Source: an uncultured Desulfuromonadales bacterium
GTDB taxonomy: Bacteria > Desulfobacterota > Desulfuromonadia > Desulfuromonadales > Geopsychrobacteraceae
Reading direction: 5' to 3'
Assembly (NCBI GenBank): GCA_945788205.1
Contig: CALZLE010000277.1
Location: 1 to 17,592, forward strand
Length of the DNA: 17,592 bases
The translations under genes and the position numbers were made by a program. Of this stretch, positions 7,859 to 14,558 are shown piece after piece. The notes beneath the pieces were generated by a model. The model ran no database searches and was not told where the DNA came from. It saw only the letters and a list, made by a program, of their open reading frames with translations. The stretch's first letter is position 1; the number at the start of each line of letters is the position of its first letter.

Positions 7859-10036
7859 ATGCAAACCGACCCAATCAAACCGATAAATGCCGACATCGAA
7901 GCTCTCTCGAGCTTTGTTCACGAGCTGAACATTACCCGTCGGCACCTTCTGACTTATCCAGCCGGCCATCCGATGATCGACGATGCCTTGGAAAAAGTGC
8001 TGGCGTTGCTCACCCCGTTGTTCGAACTTCACAACAACCTCTCCATCGGAGTGGCAAAAGATGCTCTGCTGTTTGAACAACAGTGGCTACCCAATAACAA
8101 ACCGAGTGTTCGTGATTTTGCCAATTCTCTCGCGCAGCTGGACATTGCCGCTCTACACTTCAGATGCAAACCGGACAGTTCTGAACTCATCAAACTTGCC
8201 GAATTGATTAACTCGGATCGTCAGTTAATCAGCGAGCAAGGGGGAATATCCGAACTGATAGAAAAACTCCAATTGAAGCAAATCGATATCACTCCGGTCG
8301 ATTACGCTGCTTTTCAGACCACAGAACTCAACCCTCAAGAGCAGGAGGATCTGGCCAACTCACTGTGGGAAAATTTTCTCAGTGCATTGATGAGTCATTC
8401 ACTCCTTCCCAATGAGGGCCAAACACTAAAGCTAGCAGATCTCGGCCCAAAAGAACTCGCCGAAATCCTTAACCGCAACTATACTCTCGTCAGCAAAGAC
8501 ATAGAGTCAACTCCCGATCAGGCTATTGCAGATTTCGTTCGCCAGCTGCGGGCAACCGGAGAGCATAAACAAACCCCGGGTCAGCAATTCCACCAACTGG
8601 TCGAACAACTGACTCCGGAGTTGCGCCGACAATTCCTCGACAGCACCTTTCGCCACGTCGACAACAATCCAGTCGCCGCCGAAGAGACACTGCAAACATT
8701 CCCGTCACCATTAATTGATCTCGCGATGCAGGAGCTTGATCAGAACGGATTGAATGTTTCTACCTCGATGGTCAACCTCCTCGGCAAGCTAAGTCAGCAT
8801 CATGATTCAGCCAAAGGGCAAGTCACCAGCGGCAAAACCAAAGAGATCGAAACAGCTGGCGATCAAATAAAAACTCTCTTTCAAGAAGAAACTGAAGGCA
8901 AGTTCACCCCCAAATCCTACCAGTCAACCCTGGACACAGTCGTCCTGCAGGATCATGATTTCATACTGGATGCCGAAGAAACAAGCCAACTGAGACAGCA
9001 ATTGCTCAACAGTTCAACCGAACGACACAATTGTGCCATTATTTTCAACCTGCTCGGAAACAACTCTCTGCAACCGGAACAATGCGACGCAATGCAGGAG
9101 AACCTGATCGATTTGACACAGTTTTTTCTGGAAACTGGTGATTTTAAAGGATTAACGTACCTCCACCAACGCTTGAAACAGTTTTCGCAAAAAAATCAAA
9201 AAATCGCCTTGGGACGAACATCAAAGTTGCAGGAAAAGCTGAATTCGCCAGATTTCCAACAGGAGATATTAGACAATCTGTCGCGCTGGGATGAAAAAAA
9301 ACAGCAAGAAATTGGGAATTATATCAAGAACAGTGGAGCGTCAATTGCTGAGTCACTGGTCGATCGTCTCGCCTCTGAAGAAGATCAATCCCTCCGCCGG
9401 ACGTACCTCTCTACCCTGACAAGTCTGGGCAAATCGGCTCACTCGGCAATCTACTCAGAGCTTCACGATGAACGCTGGTTTCTGATCCGCAACCTGTTGA
9501 CAGCATTGCGGATGCAAAACGACCCAATCGACATCGATAAAATTAAACACCTCGAAAAGCACCCGCACCTACGGGTCAATCAAGAGTTGCTACAACTCCT
9601 CTTTAAATTTGATCGCAACCGCGCCGACAAGCTTCTCAGTAAGCAGCTCGCAAGCACTGACCCACAACTGTGCCTGCATGCCATTCAGCTCGCTGAACAG
9701 AGTCAAGATCCGGTTATCGTACAAAAACTCCTGACAATGCTTAATACGGACAAGCTGACCGATACCAACCTGCCGCTAAAAAAACAGCTCGTTAAAAGCT
9801 TACATGGGATCGGCTCAGAAGAGGCGTTGCCGACAATAGAAAAGCTACTTAAACCGAATCTATTTTTTACTTCGCCGCAAAAACTCGAACTGCAAAAGGA
9901 AGCCATTCGCGGCCTGGATAAATACCCGGCCCAGAAAGTCACTCCTCTGTTACAAAAACTGGTTCAGTCCCGCAACAAGAGACTAAACAGTTTAGCCGCA
10001 GAAAAGCTGCGCCAGCTGCTCAGGAAACAGACATGA
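7859..10036 (+). CDS. Large HEAT-like helical-repeat protein, unit B
   Basis: This 725-residue paralogue of the protein at 4487-6652 aligns along its whole length. The N-terminal shared domain is at ~14-153 (TYPAGHPMI, IGVAKDALLFEQQWL, PVDYAAFQ). Middle blocks match, such as LWENFLSAL and TPELRRQFLDSTFR. The HEAT-like C-terminus begins at HDERWFLIRNLLTAL (536-550). There is no signal peptide, membrane segment or enzymatic motif. An in-frame stop at 7841-7843 makes the ATG at 7859 the only reasonable start. It lacks a good ribosome site: GAGAG lies 12 bases upstream inside a small hairpin, and AGGAG is more than 20 bases away. The 3' end overlaps the next HD-GYP gene by ATGA. Function is unknown; a scaffold or sensory partner of the HD-GYP enzymes is inferred from the repeated pairing. 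Confidence 0.88.
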   Translation: MQTDPIKPINADIEALSSFVHELNITRRHLLTYPAGHPMIDDALEKVLALLTPLFELHNNLSIGVAKDALLFEQQWLPNNKPSVRDFANSLAQLDIAALHFRCKPDSSELIKLAELINSDRQLISEQGGISELIEKLQLKQIDITPVDYAAFQTTELNPQEQEDLANSLWENFLSALMSHSLLPNEGQTLKLADLGPKELAEILNRNYTLVSKDIESTPDQAIADFVRQLRATGEHKQTPGQQFHQLVEQLTPELRRQFLDSTFRHVDNNPVAAEETLQTFPSPLIDLAMQELDQNGLNVSTSMVNLLGKLSQHHDSAKGQVTSGKTKEIETAGDQIKTLFQEETEGKFTPKSYQSTLDTVVLQDHDFILDAEETSQLRQQLLNSSTERHNCAIIFNLLGNNSLQPEQCDAMQENLIDLTQFFLETGDFKGLTYLHQRLKQFSQKNQKIALGRTSKLQEKLNSPDFQQEILDNLSRWDEKKQQEIGNYIKNSGASIAESLVDRLASEEDQSLRRTYLSTLTSLGKSAHSAIYSELHDERWFLIRNLLTALRMQNDPIDIDKIKHLEKHPHLRVNQELLQLLFKFDRNRADKLLSKQLASTDPQLCLHAIQLAEQSQDPVIVQKLLTMLNTDKLTDTNLPLKKQLVKSLHGIGSEEALPTIEKLLKPNLFFTSPQKLELQKEAIRGLDKYPAQKVTPLLQKLVQSRNKRLNSLAAEKLRQLLRKQT

Positions 10037-11178
10037 CCGATTCGCTAACAACAGAACTGCTCAACTTCATAAGGCGCCTGACAACTGCAGCTGCCACCGC
10101 GAGTCTGTATCAGTTGCAGCACAAACAGGTGGAGCACCTTTGCCAATTGGCCAACGAACACCTTAATCAGATTTTTTCGGAACGAGCTGAATTTACGCTG
10201 ATGCTGATCGAAGACCGACTTATCTTCGATGAGCAACCGCTGGAAGATGATTTTTCAGTCACCAAATTAAGCAAATTCATGCACCAACAAGGGATCGCCC
10301 ACCTCACTATCAAGCAAGGCATTAACAATATCGAGCTGCTACAGCTGATTAAACTCCTCAGCAAAAAGGTCGCAGATGGCCTTAAAATAGAAGCAACCGA
10401 GCATCTGCGGGTTGGACAGGTCCAGATTCAGAACTCAGAGGACGGACTACCAGAGGAGCTGTTGCAGGAGGGGCCCACTCTGGAAGAAATTTCGGCTGAA
10501 GAAATTGACCGGTTTCACGAAATTTATGAATCGGTCCAGGCAGGTCAACAGGTCAATGTTCGTGGATTGAATGAAATTGTTGGCAACTTCGTGCAAGCCT
10601 TCAGCGATCAGAGCAGCTCACTGCTGACACTGGCGCCACTCCGCAACCTCGACGAATACACCTACACCCACTCAACCAACGTCTGTATTCTCAACATCGC
10701 CCAAGCGAAAATGCTCGGTATTGACGGTCAACTGCTCTACGAAATCGGCATTGCCGCCATGCTGCATGACATCGGCAAACTGTTTGTCCCAGAAGAGATC
10801 CTGAAAAAAGATGGCGCTCTTGACGACCGGGAGTGGGCGTTGATCCAGCAACACCCGCAAATGGGCGCCGAATACCTGGTCAACACTCCCGGCATTCCGC
10901 GGCTCGCCGTCGTCACCGCTTACGAGCACCACCTTCGCTATAACAATAGCGGTTACCCGAAAGTTGCCAAAAACTGGCCGCAACACCTCTGCAGTCAAAT
11001 GACCACCATTTCCGACTTCTTCGACGCCCTGCGAACTCACCGCTCTTATCGGGCCGGAATGGATTTTGACAAAATCGCCAGCATCATGCTTGAAGAATCG
11101 GGCACCACCCTGCATCCACAACTGACGCGCAATTTCCTCAACAGCATCCGCCAACTGGACCAACAACAAACAGCCTAA
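10033..11178 (+). CDS. HD-GYP phosphodiesterase, unit B (predicted c-di-GMP hydrolase)
   Basis: This 381-residue paralogue of the HD-GYP protein at 6649-7785 has the same order: shared N-terminal domain (~7-133; LYQLQHKQV, FTLMLIEDRLIFDEQPL), helical linker, HD-GYP domain. Metal and signature residues visible are H213 in DEYTYTHS, H245-D246 in MLHDIGK, H274, H299-H300, G307-Y308-P309 and D328 in ISDFFDA. The loop before GYP is HHLRYNNSGYP, further from the usual HHExxDGxGYP than the first copy. Catalysis is still plausible because the ligands are kept. The ATG overlaps the upstream stop and has an AGGA site eight bases ahead. No terminator is visible in the 115 bases before ettA, so read-through into ettA is possible. 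Confidence 0.93.
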   Translation: MTDSLTTELLNFIRRLTTAAATASLYQLQHKQVEHLCQLANEHLNQIFSERAEFTLMLIEDRLIFDEQPLEDDFSVTKLSKFMHQQGIAHLTIKQGINNIELLQLIKLLSKKVADGLKIEATEHLRVGQVQIQNSEDGLPEELLQEGPTLEEISAEEIDRFHEIYESVQAGQQVNVRGLNEIVGNFVQAFSDQSSSLLTLAPLRNLDEYTYTHSTNVCILNIAQAKMLGIDGQLLYEIGIAAMLHDIGKLFVPEEILKKDGALDDREWALIQQHPQMGAEYLVNTPGIPRLAVVTAYEHHLRYNNSGYPKVAKNWPQHLCSQMTTISDFFDALRTHRSYRAGMDFDKIASIMLEESGTTLHPQLTRNFLNSIRQLDQQQTA

Positions 11179-11213
11179 CTCCCGCAACCCGTTTGACTGA
11201 ATTCGCCCGACGC

Positions 11214-11243
11214 TTGCGGTCAAGCACCCCGAAATGCTATACA
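11214..11243 (+). promoter_or_regulatory. Candidate sigma-70 promoter for ettA
   Basis: TTGCGG (11214-11219) and TATACA (11238-11243) are separated by 18 bases, about 50 bases before the ettA ATG. This gives ettA its own promoter in addition to possible read-through from the upstream HD-GYP gene. Confidence 0.4.
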
Positions 11244-11293
11244 GGCGCAATTCATTTACAAACTCAAGTATTACACTATAAAAGGATTGCAGC

Positions 11294-12970
11294 ATGAGTG
11301 AAGACACAAAGAAAATCATCTATTCGATGATGCGGGTCAGCAAGAGCTACAACAAGCAACCGATCATTAAAGACATCTCCCTCTCCTACTTTTACGGCGC
11401 AAAAATCGGCGTCCTCGGCCTGAATGGTTCGGGCAAATCAACCCTGCTGCGGATCATGGCCGGGGTCGATAAAGAGTTCAACGGCGAAGCAAACCTCTCT
11501 GAAGGCTACAGTGTTGGCTACCTGGAGCAGGAACCACAGCTGGATGGCAGCAAAACTGTTCGCGAAGTGGTTAAGGAAGGGGTACAGGAAGTGGTCGATC
11601 TGCTCGCTGAATTCGAGGAGATCAACAACTCTTTCGCCGATCCCGATTGCGACATGGATAAACTGCTGGAACGCCAAGCCAAGGTACAGGACGCCCTCGA
11701 TGCCGCCGACGCCTGGAATCTCGATTCACGCTTGGAGCTGGCCGAAGAAGCGCTGCGCTGTCCGGCTCCCGACACCAAGATTGAAGTGCTTTCCGGCGGC
11801 GAGAAACGCCGCGTTGCGCTCTGCCGACTGCTGCTGAGCAAACCGGACATCCTGCTGCTCGATGAGCCGACCAACCATTTAGATGCCGAAACCGTTGCCT
11901 GGCTGGAGCAGCACCTGCAGCGCTACCAGGGCACCGTTATCGCCGTCACCCACGACCGTTACTTTTTAGACAACGTCGCGGGTTGGATTCTCGAATTGGA
12001 CCGTGGCGAAGGCATCCCCTGGAAGGGCAACTACTCCAGCTGGCTGGAGCAGAAGCAGGAGCGACTGCGCAAACAAGAGAAATCGGAAAGCAAACGGCAG
12101 CAAACCCTGCAGCGCGAGCTGGAGTGGATCCGCATGTCGCCCAAAGGCCGCCGGACTAAAAGTCAGGCACGGATCAGCTCTTACGAAAAGTTGCTCGGCA
12201 ACGAAGGGTTGGAAAAAGAGCAGAAACTCGAACTCTACATCCCGCCAGGACCACGTCTCGGTGGCGTAGTGGTCGAAGCGCAGGAAGTGAAAAAAGGCTA
12301 CGACAACAAGCTGCTGATGGAAAACCTCAACTTCCACCTGCCACCCGGGGGGATTGTCGGGGTTATCGGCCCCAACGGTGCCGGTAAGTCGACCCTGTTC
12401 AACATGATCACAGGGAACGAAGCTGTCGACTCTGGAAACTTCACAGTTGGTGAAACCGTCAAACTTGGCTACGTCGATCAGGGCCGCGAACTTGATGGTG
12501 ACAAAACCATCTTCGAAGAGGTCTGTGGCGGCCAAGAACATATCCAGATGGGCGGACAATCGGTCAACGGACGGGCTTACGTCGCACGCTTTAATTTCTC
12601 CGGCAGCGATCAGCAGAAAAAAGTCGGCGTGCTCTCCGGTGGTGAGCGCAACCGGGTCCATCTGGCCAAAATGCTGCGCGAAGAAGCCAACGTGCTGCTG
12701 CTTGATGAGCCGACCAATGATCTCGACGTCAACACCCTGCGGGCTCTCGAAGAAGGCCTGGAAAACTTCGGGGGTTGTGCGGTGGTCATCAGTCACGATC
12801 GTTGGTTCCTTGACCGGATCGCCACCCACATCCTCGCCTTCGAAGACGATTCGCAGCAGGTCTGGTTTGAAGGAAATTATTCAGAGTACGAAGCAGACCG
12901 CAAGAAACGGCTCGGCAAAGATGCCGATCAGCCACACCGGATTCAGTATCGCGATCTTACCCGGCAGTAA
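11294..12970 (+). CDS. ettA: EttA, ABC-F energy-dependent translational throttle protein
   Basis: The 558-residue protein has two ABC ATPase domains and no membrane segments, the layout of ABC-F ribosome-binding factors, and nearly the length of E. coli EttA. Domain 1 has Walker A GLNGSGKST (42-50), signature LSGGE (166-170) and Walker B LLLDEP (187-192). Domain 2 has Walker A GPNGAGKST (359-367), LSGGE (447-451) and LLLDEP. A short arm insertion (~95-140) and the linker ELEWIRMSPKGRRTKSQAR (275-293) match EttA rather than Uup or YheS types. In E. coli EttA binds the ribosomal E site and couples early translation elongation to ATP/ADP level. The AAGGA ribosome site lies seven bases before ATG. 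The gene ends just before a strong hairpin. Confidence 0.95.
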   Translation: MSEDTKKIIYSMMRVSKSYNKQPIIKDISLSYFYGAKIGVLGLNGSGKSTLLRIMAGVDKEFNGEANLSEGYSVGYLEQEPQLDGSKTVREVVKEGVQEVVDLLAEFEEINNSFADPDCDMDKLLERQAKVQDALDAADAWNLDSRLELAEEALRCPAPDTKIEVLSGGEKRRVALCRLLLSKPDILLLDEPTNHLDAETVAWLEQHLQRYQGTVIAVTHDRYFLDNVAGWILELDRGEGIPWKGNYSSWLEQKQERLRKQEKSESKRQQTLQRELEWIRMSPKGRRTKSQARISSYEKLLGNEGLEKEQKLELYIPPGPRLGGVVVEAQEVKKGYDNKLLMENLNFHLPPGGIVGVIGPNGAGKSTLFNMITGNEAVDSGNFTVGETVKLGYVDQGRELDGDKTIFEEVCGGQEHIQMGGQSVNGRAYVARFNFSGSDQQKKVGVLSGGERNRVHLAKMLREEANVLLLDEPTNDLDVNTLRALEEGLENFGGCAVVISHDRWFLDRIATHILAFEDDSQQVWFEGNYSEYEADRKKRLGKDADQPHRIQYRDLTRQ

Positions 12971-12988
12971 ATTTTCTAACAAAACAGC

Positions 12989-13021
12989 GCAAGGTCCAGT
13001 CTTTAAAAGGCTGGACCTTGC
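12989..13021. terminator. Strong hairpin terminator, probably bidirectional
   Basis: GCAAGGTCCAG (12989-12999) pairs perfectly with CTGGACCTTGC (13011-13021) around an 11-base AT-rich loop, 18 bases after the ettA stop. On the plus strand it is followed by TATTT. On the minus strand it is followed by GCTGTTTTGTT, so it may also stop transcripts from the convergent diguanylate cyclase gene. Confidence 0.8.
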
Positions 13022-13180
13022 TATTTCCTCAGCAAGCTCTCGTCAAACAGCGCTGCCGTTAACAACCCTATGCTGCTTCTGCGGCGACAGATATCGCCAT
13101 CATCATCTCACAAGCTTGATGCAATATTAGACTCGCCGCACTTTCAAATCCGCATCGACATTTTTGACAAGGCGAGACTG

Positions 13181-14404
13181 TTACTCTTTGCCAACCACCC
13201 GGTTCCGGCCATCGTCCTTGGCCTGATACAGAGCTTCATCAGCACGCTGAAGAGCAACATTAAGCCCTTCGTGTGGATTCGTACAACAGGTCACACCAAA
13301 ACTGGCGGTAATCGGTAGTTTTTGCCCGCCGCAAGCAAATGGGGCCTTGTTCAGTTCAAAACGGATCCGCTCAGCAACCACCAGCGCGCCCTGAAAATCA
13401 CCATCAGGCACAACCACCAGAAATTCTTCGCCACCATAGCGTCCGAACACGTCGTACTCGCGCAGACAGCATTCCACTCGATTGGTCATTTCACGCAGAA
13501 CATCGTCGCCGACCTGATGCCCGTAGGTGTCATTGACCGCCTTGAAATGATCCAGATCAATCATAATCACGCCAAGGTGGATTCCCTGTTCAATGGCCTT
13601 ACGCCGCTCCATTCGCGCCAGTTCCTCTGTTGCCCGAGTCAGAACGGCACCGCGGTTAAATGCACCCGTCAGCGGATCAGTGACCGCCATCTTCTGTAGC
13701 CGGTCCAGCAGCTTTTTCAGCTGACTAACCCCCTTATTGACAAACAGGAAAGCCGTGGCAAAAACCAAGAAAAGGATAATTCCGAGAAGAACAATCGATG
13801 AGACAACCTGGTCGTTAACAGTGTCTCTATAGCGGGTCACATCCAGGTACAGTTCGAAGCTCCCGGAAATTTTACCTTCGTTGTTAAAAACAGGCAGGTA
13901 GGTTTCGATCACGTCAACATCAAACCGCTCTTCATCGACCAGATCGATCATTGCCCCCTTGGTTTCTTTGTGGGAATCGATACCGCCGAACAGCGCCTTT
14001 TCCAGACGCGGATTATTCTCTACCTTTTTGCCTATTATCTTGGCTTCGGTACTGAAAATAATGATTCGGTTAAGGTCGAAAACCTTGATTTTAACAATAC
14101 TGAAGGGGTGAAGAAATTTACGGACATGTTCGTTAAACAGATCTATTTGCGAGGGGCTGAGGGCGATATTGTCCTGGCCTGAGCTGAACAGGAACTCATT
14201 ATGTTCTTCAACCATGACTGTTGCGATGCGCACAGCATCATCTTCCGCGGCGAGGAGAACTTCATTGTGGGCTTTGCGATAAATTCCGTAACCAGTCAGA
14301 CTGAGAATCAACAGCATCGCAATAATGCCGACCATGACCAGCAGGCGCAGCAGACTGTTCGGATCTCGCTCCAAACGCGTCAAAGTCACAGTGCCTTCAT
14401 TCAT
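13181..14404 (-). CDS. Membrane-bound diguanylate cyclase with periplasmic Cache-like sensor
   Basis: This 407-residue inner-membrane protein has a transmembrane helix at ~18-42, a periplasmic region ~43-200, a second helix ~201-223, a short coiled linker (VSQLKKLLDRLQKMA) and a GGDEF domain from ~240. The domain starts with the usual TDPLTGAFNR, carries the metal-site block MIDLDHFKAVND (281-292) and the active GGEEF at 324-328. It keeps an RxxD inhibitory site (R315-D318) exactly five residues before GGEEF. It should therefore make c-di-GMP from GTP with product feedback. The sensor's IVKIKVFDLNRIIIFSTEAK and late VIETYLPVFNNEGKISGSFEL strands suggest a single Cache/PAS-like fold; the ligand is unknown. 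The ATG at 14404 has a GGGAG site six bases upstream. It converges on ettA and appears monocistronic. Confidence 0.95.
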   Translation of the reverse strand: MNEGTVTLTRLERDPNSLLRLLVMVGIIAMLLILSLTGYGIYRKAHNEVLLAAEDDAVRIATVMVEEHNEFLFSSGQDNIALSPSQIDLFNEHVRKFLHPFSIVKIKVFDLNRIIIFSTEAKIIGKKVENNPRLEKALFGGIDSHKETKGAMIDLVDEERFDVDVIETYLPVFNNEGKISGSFELYLDVTRYRDTVNDQVVSSIVLLGIILFLVFATAFLFVNKGVSQLKKLLDRLQKMAVTDPLTGAFNRGAVLTRATEELARMERRKAIEQGIHLGVIMIDLDHFKAVNDTYGHQVGDDVLREMTNRVECCLREYDVFGRYGGEEFLVVVPDGDFQGALVVAERIRFELNKAPFACGGQKLPITASFGVTCCTNPHEGLNVALQRADEALYQAKDDGRNRVVGKE

Positions 14405-14433
14405 ACTATTCTCCCAGCATATTGGTGGGCATT

Positions 14434-14462
14434 AATTTACAGTCACCAACAAATTGAGTCAA
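14434..14462 (-). promoter_or_regulatory. Candidate sigma-70 promoter for the diguanylate cyclase gene
   Basis: On the minus strand TTGACT (14462-14457) and TAAATT (14439-14434) are separated by exactly 17 bases, about 30 bases before the start codon. This is the best-looking promoter in the window and implies a short leader. Confidence 0.55.
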
Positions 14463-14504
14463 GGTATTTGTCGCGGAGAACAGTTAACGGTCCGCATAAA
14501 AAAG

Positions 14505-14526
14505 ATCAGAAAATTGCATCAGAAAA
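14505..14526. repeat. Two 9-bp direct repeats, period 13, upstream of the diguanylate cyclase promoter
   Basis: ATCAGAAAA occurs at 14505-14513 and again at 14518-14526. On the minus strand the pair lies about 40-65 bases upstream of the candidate -35 element, a position where an activator could bind. It also lies within 55 bases of the stop of the preceding lipoprotein gene. A regulatory role is inferred only from position. Confidence 0.3.
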
Positions 14527-14558
14527 TGCCATTGGAACCTCATGCTTTATGCTGATCG

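Larger units (their letters stand above)
4487..11178 (+). repeat. Ancient tandem duplication of a two-gene unit (HEAT-like protein + HD-GYP)
   Basis: Unit A (4487-7785) and unit B (7859-11178) have the same gene order, almost the same gene lengths (721+378 and 725+381 residues) and the same ATGA overlap between cistrons. The encoded proteins align end to end. By manual count, about 106 of ~173 positions in the HD-GYP catalytic halves are identical, while the large proteins are clearly more diverged. The copies are diverged paralogues, not a recent repeat. Confidence 0.9.

Noticed and set aside
11182..11219. CCGCAA/TTGCGG inverted repeat after the second HD-GYP gene as a terminator
   Set aside because: The stem is six bases around a 26-base loop with no T-tract, and its right arm coincides with a promoter element.
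11255..11282. TTTACA-N16-TATAAA as the ettA promoter
   Set aside because: Transcription would begin at about 11289, after the ribosome site and almost at the ATG; the upstream candidate at 11214-11243 fits better.
10672..11319. Minus-strand open frame of 215 codons
   Set aside because: It is antisense to the conserved HD-GYP catalytic domain and spans the ettA promoter region.
11966..12829. Long minus-strand open frame (287 codons) inside ettA
   Set aside because: It lies antisense to a fully conserved ettA and has no recognisable domain or ribosome site; it is a by-product of the ettA codon bias.
12447..13130. Plus-strand open frame of 227 codons overlapping the ettA 3' half and the terminator
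   Set aside because: It is a shifted frame of ettA (Ser/Lys-rich product) and runs through the terminator hairpin.
13132..13176. CTCGCC/GGCGAG inverted repeat as terminator of the diguanylate cyclase gene
   Set aside because: Only six pairs around a loop of over 30 bases and no T-tract; the hairpin at 12989-13021 is a better terminator for both strands.
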